Assembly: GCA_019417975.1 (NCBI GenBank)
Contig: DYCT01000088.1
Span: 1 to 7,632, forward strand
Length of the DNA: 7,632 nt
Reading direction: 5' to 3'
From: Bacteroides sp.
GTDB taxonomy: Bacteria; Bacteroidota; Bacteroidia; Bacteroidales; Bacteroidaceae
Shown: piece after piece, positions 1-6,773 of the stretch
Position numbering within the stretch: position 1 is the first letter of the stretch
How the letters are laid out: the number at the start of each line of letters is the position of its first letter
The notes under the pieces: generated by a model
The model's input: the letters and a program-made list of their open reading frames with translations, nothing else
Told to the model about the DNA's origin: nothing
Databases searched by the model: none
Translations under genes and position numbers: made by a program

Positions 1-872
1 ATATAAGAGGAATCTGTTGTAGAAACATCATGCACCACAATCTTGCGAATACCCTGAGCCGAAAGTTCTTCGGCAATAATCTCTGCCATCTGAGCGGTGT
101 GTCCATACATACTACCGTAAGCCACCACAACTCCTTCTTCGGTTTCATAACGGCTCAAACGGTCGTAAACACCTACCACCTTCGCAATTTCCGATTTCCA
201 TACAGGACCGTGAGTAGAGCAAATAACCTTAATATCTACTCCCTGCAATTTCTGCATCGCACGCTGCACAGGCATACCATATTTGCCCACAATATTGGAA
301 TAATAACGTTCCATCTCTCTCCAATAGATTGAAGTATCGATATCAGTATCTACTACTCCACCATTGAGCGCACCAAAACAACCAAACGCATCGCCAGAGA
401 ACAAAATACCTTCTGTCTCATCGAAAGTCATCATTGTTTCCGGCCAGTGTACCATCGGGGTGAGGTAAAAGCGCAATCGATGATGACCCAAATCAAGGGT
501 ATCGCCATCGGCCACCTGCAAACGGTCGCCTGTTACGCCATAATAACCATCAATCATGCCGAAAGTTTGTTTGTTACCCACAATCACTACATCGGGATAG
601 TACTGCTTAATCAACCGAATAGAGCCCGAATGGTCTGGCTCCATATGATTAATGATAAGATAATCAATAGGACGTTCACCAATCACACGACGGATTTTCT
701 CCAAGAAGACATCGAAACAGCAAGCATCTACTGTGTCGACCAATGCCACTTTATCATCATTGATCAGGTATGAGTTATAAGATACTCCATAAGGGAGTGG
801 CCAAAGGCCTTCGAACAAGTGCTTTACCCGGTCGTTTACTCCCACATAATATACATTCCCTTGTATGTTCAT
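1..872 (-). CDS. fprA: FprA-family A-type flavodiiron protein, 3' end cut by window edge
   Basis: Flavodiiron proteins are cytoplasmic enzymes that reduce O2 to water (some reduce NO) at a diiron site, with electrons arriving through FMN, usually from rubredoxin or an NADH:rubredoxin reductase. The visible 290 residues begin MNIQGNVYYVG and hold the whole metallo-beta-lactamase-like domain. All diiron ligands of the family appear present: H76, E78, D80 and H81 in HMEPDH, H142 in VHWPE, D161 in SGDAFG and H221 in THGP. The flavodoxin domain starts near residue 247, with an FMN phosphate-binding loop YGSMYGHT (252-259). Roughly 100 C-terminal residues should lie beyond position 1, since the family is usually about 400 residues. 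The ATG at 872-870 is 7 bp after the stop of the radical SAM gene and is the only start that fits the family N-terminus, so the two are probably one transcript. No extra rubredoxin domain can be judged from this fragment. The family call is secure; the choice between O2 and NO as substrate is inferred. Confidence 0.93.
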   Translation of the reverse strand, partial: MNIQGNVYYVGVNDRVKHLFEGLWPLPYGVSYNSYLINDDKVALVDTVDACCFDVFLEKIRRVIGERPIDYLIINHMEPDHSGSIRLIKQYYPDVVIVGNKQTFGMIDGYYGVTGDRLQVADGDTLDLGHHRLRFYLTPMVHWPETMMTFDETEGILFSGDAFGCFGALNGGVVDTDIDTSIYWREMERYYSNIVGKYGMPVQRAMQKLQGVDIKVICSTHGPVWKSEIAKVVGVYDRLSRYETEEGVVVAYGSMYGHTAQMAEIIAEELSAQGIRKIVVHDVSTTDSSY

Positions 873-879
873 AGGTTGT

Positions 880-1848
880 TTATTTTAGTTTTTCACAATA
901 TTCAGCAAAACTACTCATTTTTTCTTGAAAATCATACCATTTTCCTTGATAAGACTCCCTTTCCTTCATTCTTTTTTTTACTTTCTCGGTAAGTTCGTAA
1001 TTTTTCAAGCCCCAATCGGGAGCTATCAATAACTCTTTGGGCGAAGAAGAAACAAAACGTTCCAATACCAAATCCGGACGAAGACGCTCTACATAATCCA
1101 CTACAAGTTCGACATATTCATCCACTTCATATAAATGGAAGTCTGCCGGATTCACATCGTATTCGTGTGCCATCCGAGTACCCCGAATAAGCTGTAGTTG
1201 ATGCATCTTGAGAGTAGTCAAAGGAAGTTGCGACAAAGCCAACGGCTGCTCCATCAAGTCGGCATACGACTCGCCCGGCAGCCCTAAAATGACATGCCCT
1301 CCTACCGGTATTCCTCTGGCAGCCGTCCGCTGTACGGCATCTACCGTATCGGCATACGTGTGCCCACGGTTAATGCGCAACAAAGTGGCATCGCACGTAC
1401 TTTCAATACCATATTCCACCAAGACATAGGTTCGTTCTGAAAGCTCCTGTAAATAATCGAGCAAGGCATCCGGCATACAGTCGGGACGAGTTCCAATGAC
1501 AATCCCTACTACCCCATCCATTTCTACAGCTTGCTCGTATTTCTGTTTCAAAGACTCCAACTCGCCATACGTATTGGTATATGCCTGAAAATATGCCAAG
1601 TATTTCATCTCCGGATATTTACGTGCAAAAAAGTCGCGTCCTTCTTCCAGTTGCTGCGCCACCGATTTCTCGGTGTGACAATATGCCGGGTTGAAAGTCT
1701 GATTATTACAATAAGTACATCCGCCTAACCCTTTTGTGCCATCTCGATTAGGACAGGTAAACCCTGCATTAATGGATATCTTCTGTACTTTGCACTGAAA
1801 TTGGTTTCGCAAATATGTAGAAAAGTCTTTATATAAGAATAGGCTCAT
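880..1848 (-). CDS. Radical SAM protein of the YhcC/YtqA family (TIGR01212)
   Basis: A 322-residue cytoplasmic radical SAM enzyme. The cluster-binding cysteines are C32, C44 and C47 in TCPNRDGTKG-LGGCTYC. This C-x11-C-x2-C spacing and the CPNRDG/GGCTYC wording are diagnostic of the YhcC family rather than the ordinary CxxxCxxC. Other family blocks are YFQAYTNTYG (86-95), GTRPDC (119-124), EYGIES (145-150), the SAM-side HVILGLPGE (185-193) and KMHQLQLIRGT (214-224). The C-terminus is lysine-rich (about 285-320). The length is normal for the family. The reaction is not firmly established. From memory, the Bacillus subtilis member YtqA (proposed name MnmL) has been linked to wobble-uridine (mnm5s2U) modification of tRNA; transferring that role here is inference. 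The flavodiiron gene follows after 7 bp, which suggests co-expression of an oxygen-sensitive Fe-S enzyme with an O2 scavenger. ATG at 1848 is supported by the conserved MSLFLYKDFSTYL start. Confidence 0.93.
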   Translation of the reverse strand: MSLFLYKDFSTYLRNQFQCKVQKISINAGFTCPNRDGTKGLGGCTYCNNQTFNPAYCHTEKSVAQQLEEGRDFFARKYPEMKYLAYFQAYTNTYGELESLKQKYEQAVEMDGVVGIVIGTRPDCMPDALLDYLQELSERTYVLVEYGIESTCDATLLRINRGHTYADTVDAVQRTAARGIPVGGHVILGLPGESYADLMEQPLALSQLPLTTLKMHQLQLIRGTRMAHEYDVNPADFHLYEVDEYVELVVDYVERLRPDLVLERFVSSSPKELLIAPDWGLKNYELTEKVKKRMKERESYQGKWYDFQEKMSSFAEYCEKLK

Positions 1849-1856
1849 TATCTATC

Positions 1857-1870
1857 TTTTTGCGCAAAAA
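1857..1870. repeat. Perfect 14-bp palindrome in the divergent intergenic region
   Basis: TTTTTGCGCAAAAA reads the same on both strands. It lies 9 bp upstream of the radical SAM start and overlaps that gene's predicted -7 box. It could be an operator for a dimeric regulator, or simply a by-product of the T-rich promoter element. No known operator consensus is matched with confidence. Confidence 0.5.
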
Positions 1871-1872
1871 TA
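1864..1872 (-). promoter_or_regulatory. Candidate Bacteroides-type -7 box for the radical SAM/fprA unit
   Basis: On the minus strand this reads TATTTTTGC, matching the Bacteroides -7 consensus TAnnTTTG and a following pyrimidine at every fixed position. No TTTG -33 element is seen 19-21 bp upstream. Transcription would start close to position 1858, leaving a very short leader before the ATG at 1848. Support is one element only. Confidence 0.42.
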
Positions 1873-1895
1873 GGAAATAATACGGGAATTTTATG

Positions 1896-1904
1896 TAAGT
1901 TCGC
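1896..1904 (+). promoter_or_regulatory. Candidate Bacteroides-type -7 box for the DPP IV/lipA unit
   Basis: TAAGTTCGC matches TAnnTTTG plus pyrimidine with one change (C for the third T). It would give a leader of roughly 20 nt before the ATG at 1932. The expected TTTG -33 element is not visible around 1871-1876, where the sequence is TAGGAA, so the promoter may be weak, activator-dependent or wrongly placed. Confidence 0.35.
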
Positions 1905-1931
1905 AGCTGAATCTAATAAATCACATTGATA

Positions 1932-4142
1932 ATGAAAAAATATCTAACTTTTTTAACCTTAGTATGTGTATGTGCATTGGCTACATTTGCTCAAAGCAAA
2001 CAAACCATCACCCTAAAAGATGTGACAAGTGGCAAATACAGACCGCAATCCATGGGTAACATCACTCCAATGGCAGATGGAGAAACCTTCTTAAAAATGA
2101 ATGCCGAACAAACCAAAATCACCAAGTATTCGTTTAAAGACGGCAAAGAATTGGAAACAATATTCGATGTAACAACAGCCCGCAACTGTTCGTTTAAATA
2201 TTTCGACAACTATATCCTCTCTCCTGACGAAACCCGTCTGCTTATCCAGACAGAGACCAATTATATCTATCGCCGTTCGTATACCGCAGAATTTTACTTA
2301 TTCTCTATCAAGAATAACAAATTGGAACCGCTTTCCGAAGCCGGACCTCAACAAGTCCCCCTCTTCTCACCCGATGGTCAGCAGATTGCTTTTGTTCGCA
2401 ACAATAACCTGCACCTTGTAAAACTATTATATGGCAATAGTGAATCGCAGGTAACCAAAGATGGTGAATTCGGTAAAGTGCTGAACGGTATCCCAGACTG
2501 GGTTAACGAAGAAGAGTTTGGCTACAATTGCGCCTTCGATTTTAGTGCTGACAGCAAAATGTTGGCTTACATCCGCTTTGACGAAAGCCAAATACCGATG
2601 TACTCATTCATGCTTTACGAAGGACAATATCCTCGTTTGAAACAATACACCGACTATCCTAACACCTATTCTTATAAATATCCACTAACCGGAAAAGCAA
2701 ATGCAAACGTAAGTGTGCATACATTCGATATCAAATCGCGTGTAACAAAAAAAATGGATTTGCCTCTTGATGCCGACGGATACATCCCAAGAATCCGCTT
2801 CACCAAAGACCCGAATGTATTGTCAATTGTAACCTTGAACCGTACTCAAAATCGTTTTGACCTTTATTTTGCAGACCCACGCTCTACCGTATGCAAACTT
2901 ATCATACGCGATGAAGACCCTTGCTACTTCGATGAAGCTATGCTCGACAACATCGTATTCTATCCGAACAACTTTGTATTCATGAGTGAGAAGAGTGGTT
3001 ACAGCCATCTGTATTGGTATTCTATGACCGGAACATTACAAAAACAAATCACACAAGGCAAATTTGAAGTAAGCAAGTTCTTGGGCTGGGACGAAAAGAG
3101 CAATACATTCTATTTTGAAAGCAACGAAGAAAGTCCGACACGACGTGCTATATATAAAATAGACAGCAAAGGCAAAAAGACCAAACTGTCGCAGCAAGTG
3201 GGTACCAACACAGCTATCTTCAGCAGCAATATGAAATATTTTGTAAACAGCTTCGACAATCTGAATACCCCTCCTGTCGTCACACTCAACGACAATAAGG
3301 GTAAAGTCCTGAAAACACTGATTGACAACCAGGCCTTGAAAGATAAAATAAGCAAACTCGACTTGCCGGAAAAGAGCTTATTCTCTTTTACAACATCTGA
3401 CGGTACACAGCTGAACGGATGGATGATAAAGCCACTCCACTTCGATCCTAATAAAAAATACCCAGTCATCATGTACCAATACAGCGGTCCAGGTTCACAA
3501 GAAGTATTAGACAGCTGGCGTTTGGACATCGACCGCAATGGCATCAGTTGGAGTACTTACATGGCAACCGAAGGCTTCCTCATGGTCTGTGTAGACGGAC
3601 GTGGTACCGGTGGTCGTGGAACAGAATTTGAAAAATGTACATATCTGAAACTGGGTGTACTCGAATCGAAAGACCAAGTGGAGACTGCTAAATATATTGG
3701 TACACTCCCATATGCAGACAAAGACCGCATCGCTATCTGGGGATGGAGCTTCGGAGGCTACAACACACTTATGAGCCTCAGCGAAGGAAGTAATGTATTT
3801 AAAGCCGGAGTTGCTGTGGCTGCTGTAACAGACTGGAAATATTACGATACCATCTACGGTGAACGCTTCATGCGCACACCTCAGGAGAATGCTGAAGGCT
3901 ACAAGATGAGTTCTACATTTACACGTGCCGACAAATTGCATGGTAAACTGCTGCTCATCCACGGTACTGCCGATGACAACGTGCATATTCAGAACTTCAC
4001 TGAATATAGCGAACACCTGGTACAGCTCAACAAGCCATTTGACATGCACATCTATACCAACAGAAACCACAGTATCTTTGGTGGAAACACACGCTACCAC
4101 CTCTTCAACAAGATATCTGAGTTCATGAAAAAGAATCTATAA
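1932..4142 (+). CDS. dpp4: Secreted dipeptidyl peptidase IV (S9B prolyl oligopeptidase family)
   Basis: A serine peptidase that removes X-Pro or X-Ala dipeptides from peptide N-termini. It is 736 residues from the ATG at 1932, a normal length for bacterial DPP IV. A type I signal peptide (MKKYLTFLTLVCVCALATFA, cut probably before QSK) sends it to the periplasm. No lipobox fits, because the cysteines follow V rather than G/A/S. The N-terminal beta-propeller (about 95-450) carries DWVNEEEF; its E194/E195 match the Glu pair that binds the substrate amino group in mammalian DPP4. R114 in YRRSYTA matches human R125. The C-terminal alpha/beta-hydrolase domain has Y517 (YSGPGSQ, oxyanion hole), the nucleophile S606 (GWSFGGY), D681 (TADDN) and H713 (NHSIF), so the triad is complete. 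A TTG at 1926 would add two residues; ATG was chosen because it starts the canonical MKK signal peptide. The stop TAA shares its last base with the lipA ATG. Confidence 0.96.
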   Translation: MKKYLTFLTLVCVCALATFAQSKQTITLKDVTSGKYRPQSMGNITPMADGETFLKMNAEQTKITKYSFKDGKELETIFDVTTARNCSFKYFDNYILSPDETRLLIQTETNYIYRRSYTAEFYLFSIKNNKLEPLSEAGPQQVPLFSPDGQQIAFVRNNNLHLVKLLYGNSESQVTKDGEFGKVLNGIPDWVNEEEFGYNCAFDFSADSKMLAYIRFDESQIPMYSFMLYEGQYPRLKQYTDYPNTYSYKYPLTGKANANVSVHTFDIKSRVTKKMDLPLDADGYIPRIRFTKDPNVLSIVTLNRTQNRFDLYFADPRSTVCKLIIRDEDPCYFDEAMLDNIVFYPNNFVFMSEKSGYSHLYWYSMTGTLQKQITQGKFEVSKFLGWDEKSNTFYFESNEESPTRRAIYKIDSKGKKTKLSQQVGTNTAIFSSNMKYFVNSFDNLNTPPVVTLNDNKGKVLKTLIDNQALKDKISKLDLPEKSLFSFTTSDGTQLNGWMIKPLHFDPNKKYPVIMYQYSGPGSQEVLDSWRLDIDRNGISWSTYMATEGFLMVCVDGRGTGGRGTEFEKCTYLKLGVLESKDQVETAKYIGTLPYADKDRIAIWGWSFGGYNTLMSLSEGSNVFKAGVAVAAVTDWKYYDTIYGERFMRTPQENAEGYKMSSTFTRADKLHGKLLLIHGTADDNVHIQNFTEYSEHLVQLNKPFDMHIYTNRNHSIFGGNTRYHLFNKISEFMKKNL

Positions 4143-5002
4143 TGGAACATATAAAGAAACCCGAATGGCTCAAAATCAGCATTGGAGCCAATGAACGATA
4201 TGCACAAACCAAGCATATCGTAGATTCCCACAAACTGCACACTATATGCAGCAGCGGACGTTGCCCTAACATGGGTGAATGTTGGGGTAAAGGAACAGCC
4301 ACCTTTATGATTGGAGGAAATATATGCACACGCTCTTGCCGGTTCTGTAACACACAGACCGGTAAGCCGTTGCCACTCGACCCGGAAGAACCACGCCACG
4401 TAGCAGAATCTATCCAACTGATGAAATTGTCGCATGCAGTTATTACATCGGTAGACCGTGACGACTTACCCGACTTAAGTGCTGCACACTGGGCAAAAAC
4501 CATCCAAGCTATCCGAGAACTGAATCCGGAAACTACTATTGAAATTTTAGTACCTGACTTTCAAGGTAAAAAAGAATTGGTAGAGGAAGTGATTCAAGCG
4601 AAACCGGACATCATGGCGCACAACATGGAAACCATCCGACGCATCAGCCCTGATGTGCGAAGTGCAGCCAACTATGAACGAAGCTTGGAAGTTATCAAAC
4701 AGATTGCAGCAAGCGGCATCCCGGCAAAAACCGGCATCATGGTAGGATTGGGAGAAACGAGTGCCGAAGTGAAAGAACTCATGGACGATTTGATAAAAGT
4801 CGGTTGCCAGGTACTCACTATCGGACAATACTTACAACCGACCCACAAGCATTATCCGGTGCACGAATATGTCACACCGGAACAATTCAGACGCTATAAG
4901 GAAATCGGTTTAGCCAAAGGATTCAAACAAGTGGAAAGCGGACCGCTTGTACGCTCTTCATACCATGCTGAAGAATACAGTGTGCTTAAAAAGAAGCTAT
5001 AA
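4142..5002 (+). CDS. lipA: Lipoyl synthase LipA
   Basis: A cytoplasmic radical SAM enzyme that inserts two sulfur atoms at C6 and C8 of a protein-bound octanoyl group, making the lipoyl cofactor of 2-oxoacid dehydrogenases and the glycine cleavage H protein. In its 286 residues both [4Fe-4S] clusters are accounted for. The auxiliary (sacrificial sulfur) cluster uses C36, C41 and C47 in CSSGRCPNMGECW. The SAM cluster uses C62, C66 and C69 in CTRSCRFC. The C-terminal RSSYHAEE (from R271) supplies the serine ligand of the auxiliary cluster. HNMET, GIMVGLGE and GQYLQPT blocks are also typical. The ATG overlaps the stop of the DPP IV gene by one base (TAATG), so translation is probably coupled by reinitiation and expression depends on the upstream promoter. 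No lipB or lplA is within the window. Its stop codon is 9 bp from the stop of the opposing methyltransferase gene. Confidence 0.98.
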   Translation: MEHIKKPEWLKISIGANERYAQTKHIVDSHKLHTICSSGRCPNMGECWGKGTATFMIGGNICTRSCRFCNTQTGKPLPLDPEEPRHVAESIQLMKLSHAVITSVDRDDLPDLSAAHWAKTIQAIRELNPETTIEILVPDFQGKKELVEEVIQAKPDIMAHNMETIRRISPDVRSAANYERSLEVIKQIAASGIPAKTGIMVGLGETSAEVKELMDDLIKVGCQVLTIGQYLQPTHKHYPVHEYVTPEQFRRYKEIGLAKGFKQVESGPLVRSSYHAEEYSVLKKKL

Positions 5003-5020
5003 GTATAGCCATCACTTATA
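4998..5020 (-). terminator. Weak hairpin at the convergent junction, possible terminator
   Basis: TATAAGT (4998-5004) and ACTTATA (5014-5020) form a 7-bp inverted repeat with a 9-nt loop covering both stop codons. Reading on the minus strand it is followed by CTTCTTTTT, as expected of an intrinsic terminator for the methyltransferase gene. In the plus direction no T-run follows. The stem is A/T-rich and competes with a second hairpin, GCTAT/ATAGC (4996-5009), so the call is tentative. Confidence 0.3.
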
Positions 5021-5719
5021 AATCAAGAAAATACAAGGGATTTTGGAAAGGTCGGGCAACCGGCCTTGCCATTCCTTTACCGTTTTTGTTCGAATATACT
5101 CTCCTTCACACGTAATGTTGGCAGCAATACACAACTTGGTCTGCGGACGACAATTACGCAAAATATCTTCCGCCAACTTATTGTTCCGATAAGGAGTCTC
5201 GATAAACAGCTGAGTCTGATTCTCATTATAAATACGCTGTTCCAACTGCTTTATACGCTTCACACGCTCTGTCGGTTCGATAGGCAAATAGCCATGAAAA
5301 GCAAAACTCTGCCCATTAAATCCCGAAGCCATTACAGACAAGATAATAGACGATGGTCCTACCAAAGGAATCACACGCAAGTTCTTTCGTTGCGCTATCG
5401 CTACAACATCAGCTCCCGGATCGGCAACAGCCGGACAACCAGCCTCTGAAATTACCCCCATCGGACAACCTTCCTGCAAGGGCTTTAAATAGCCGGAAAT
5501 AGCTTCCGATGAAGTATGTTTATTTAATGGATAAAACGAAAGAGCATCTATATCTATCGCCTTCTCTACCTTTTTCAAGAAACGACGTGCAGAACGAACA
5601 TCCTCCACGATAAAATGACGAATGCCTAAAATAATCTCTTTATTATAAGAAGGAAGAACGGTCTCGACCGATGTGTCACCCAATGTTACGGGCAACAAAT
5701 ATAATGCAGTTTCTATCAT
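5012..5719 (-). CDS. Short RsmI-like SAM-dependent methyltransferase (tetrapyrrole methylase fold)
   Basis: A 235-residue member of the COG0313/RsmI group, whose standard member 2'-O-methylates C1402 of 16S rRNA. Recognisable blocks are VEDVRSARRFL (38-48, the AEDTR-TRRLL region), SEAGCPAVADPGADVV (91-106, the AGTP..SDPG motif), PLVGPSSIILSVMASGF (118-134), FHGYLP (141-146) and ETPYR (174-178). Two departures stand out. The N-terminal TPIGNLGD loop of RsmI is replaced by LPVTLGDTS, and the protein ends about 40-50 residues early, lacking the C-terminal helical extension of full-length RsmI. It is therefore probably a Bacteroidota paralogue with an unknown substrate, not the C1402 enzyme itself. 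The ATG at 5719 lies 2 bp after the TGA of the GldB-family gene, so the two are likely co-translated. A TTG at 5725 would overlap that stop and is less likely. Confidence 0.87.
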   Translation of the reverse strand: MIETALYLLPVTLGDTSVETVLPSYNKEIILGIRHFIVEDVRSARRFLKKVEKAIDIDALSFYPLNKHTSSEAISGYLKPLQEGCPMGVISEAGCPAVADPGADVVAIAQRKNLRVIPLVGPSSIILSVMASGFNGQSFAFHGYLPIEPTERVKRIKQLEQRIYNENQTQLFIETPYRNNKLAEDILRNCRPQTKLCIAANITCEGEYIRTKTVKEWQGRLPDLSKIPCIFLIYK

Positions 5720-5721
5720 AA

Positions 5722-6744
5722 TCAAGGATTAAACTTCGAATCAGTAAGCATCTGTTGGTAGTTGGTTGTCTCCAACAATCTCTGAATGGTCACCTTTTTA
5801 TTGTTTTTCATATAAGAAGCTACCAACTGTGTTCCCATCCATATACCGACCATAGCAGGCGCACTTTCTCCAAAGAAAGCAGTATAAGGCGATGGCTGGT
5901 TGTATTTACGAATAATCATCGGGTCGGTAGCATATAAATGTCCATTACTTAACATATACTCCCAAACGGACTTTATATTCTCCTTACACCACAACCGCTC
6001 TTGTTCTGTATAGCCCAACTCTTCTTCTTGAGAATGAAAATCAAGCAAATCAGCTATCAGATAATGCATCTTCCCGAAATGTATCATCAAATCGAGCAAT
6101 GTGCGACGCCCATCCAAAGGAAAAGGATATTGGCTAATGAGATAAAACTCCAAACAATCCGGCACAATCCGTTCCGGTCTCATGCTCCGCCGCTGATATT
6201 CGTAATAATATCGCGAATAGAGTGGATAGTCCGAACCCAAATACTTATCAACACTAAATCCCAACAGACTATCTGTTACTACGACCGACTCATTCAAAGC
6301 CGAAAACTGCGCATATACCGTAGGAATCTTTAAGCCCGGAACCTCTTTCTTTAATTCTCGAAACGCCTTGTTAAACTGTTTCTCCAAATCGTCCATATTC
6401 TGAAATTTCAGCATCGCATCGTGCATCAACTTCTGAAGTATCGGGTCGGAAAAGAAGTCTTTCAATTTCTCATTAATATGATTATCGTTTACCTCGCCCA
6501 AGTCTATAATCTTTTCAATGAGAAGTTTTGTTTCCAACGGATATTCCGTATTCATCCGCTGAAGTGAAGAAAAGCTATTGAATGAGACATAATCATTCAA
6601 CAACTTGTCAAAACGAACAATCGAGATTTCATGATTAGATGCAGACACCACCTTTTTCTCTTCTTGAAACACACAAGAAGAAAAACAGATTAAAAATATC
6701 CATATCCAATATCTGAAATAAAACCGATGTCCGTTATTTACCAT
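5722..6744 (-). CDS. gldB: GldB-family lipoprotein
   Basis: A 340-residue predicted envelope lipoprotein. The N-terminus has a basic start, a hydrophobic stretch (about 12-21) and a lipobox FSSC, making C24 the likely lipidated residue. The mature protein then begins CVFQEEKK. Family blocks are LLGFSVDKYLGSDYPLY (160-176), YLISQYPFPLDGRRTLLDLM (201-220), APAMVGIWMG followed by QLVASYMKNN (295-315) and the C-terminal KFNP. In Flavobacterium, GldB is required for gliding motility and type IX secretion. Homologues are widespread in non-gliding Bacteroidota, where the role is unknown, and a motility function should not be assumed here. No HExxH zinc-peptidase motif is visible. ATG 6744 is the only start that keeps the signal peptide; the next Met is at residue 64. 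The gene lies 79 bp downstream of fabI, behind a hairpin, and its TGA is 2 bp before the methyltransferase ATG. No strong -7/-33 pair was found in front of it. Confidence 0.86.
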   Translation of the reverse strand: MVNNGHRFYFRYWIWIFLICFSSCVFQEEKKVVSASNHEISIVRFDKLLNDYVSFNSFSSLQRMNTEYPLETKLLIEKIIDLGEVNDNHINEKLKDFFSDPILQKLMHDAMLKFQNMDDLEKQFNKAFRELKKEVPGLKIPTVYAQFSALNESVVVTDSLLGFSVDKYLGSDYPLYSRYYYEYQRRSMRPERIVPDCLEFYLISQYPFPLDGRRTLLDLMIHFGKMHYLIADLLDFHSQEEELGYTEQERLWCKENIKSVWEYMLSNGHLYATDPMIIRKYNQPSPYTAFFGESAPAMVGIWMGTQLVASYMKNNKKVTIQRLLETTNYQQMLTDSKFNP

Positions 6745-6773
6745 CCTAACAGATTTATCAATATAATAATATA

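Noticed and set aside
447..773. 108-codon plus-strand frame opposite the flavodiiron gene
   Set aside because: The diiron ligand motifs show the minus strand is coding. The plus-strand product is a shadow.
1926..1931. TTG start two codons upstream of the DPP IV ATG
   Set aside because: The ATG at 1932 begins a standard MKK signal peptide; the added residues bring nothing recognisable.
3110..3544. 144-codon open frame on the minus strand inside the DPP IV gene
   Set aside because: No family resemblance, and it is entirely within the peptidase coding sequence on the opposite strand.
3507..4100. 197-codon open frame antisense to the DPP IV catalytic domain
   Set aside because: It lies wholly opposite a clearly functional gene. 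The translation is cysteine- and valine-rich with no recognisable domain, as expected of a frame shadow.
5066..5449. 127-codon plus-strand frame opposite the methyltransferase gene
   Set aside because: The conserved methylase motifs are encoded on the minus strand here. The plus-strand product has no domain and an odd Ser/Thr/Arg-rich composition.
6750..6757. TAAATCTG on the minus strand as a gldB -7 box
   Set aside because: It has one mismatch, no -33 element and lies only 5 bp from the start codon, so it would leave essentially no leader. In such AT-rich sequence it is likely chance.
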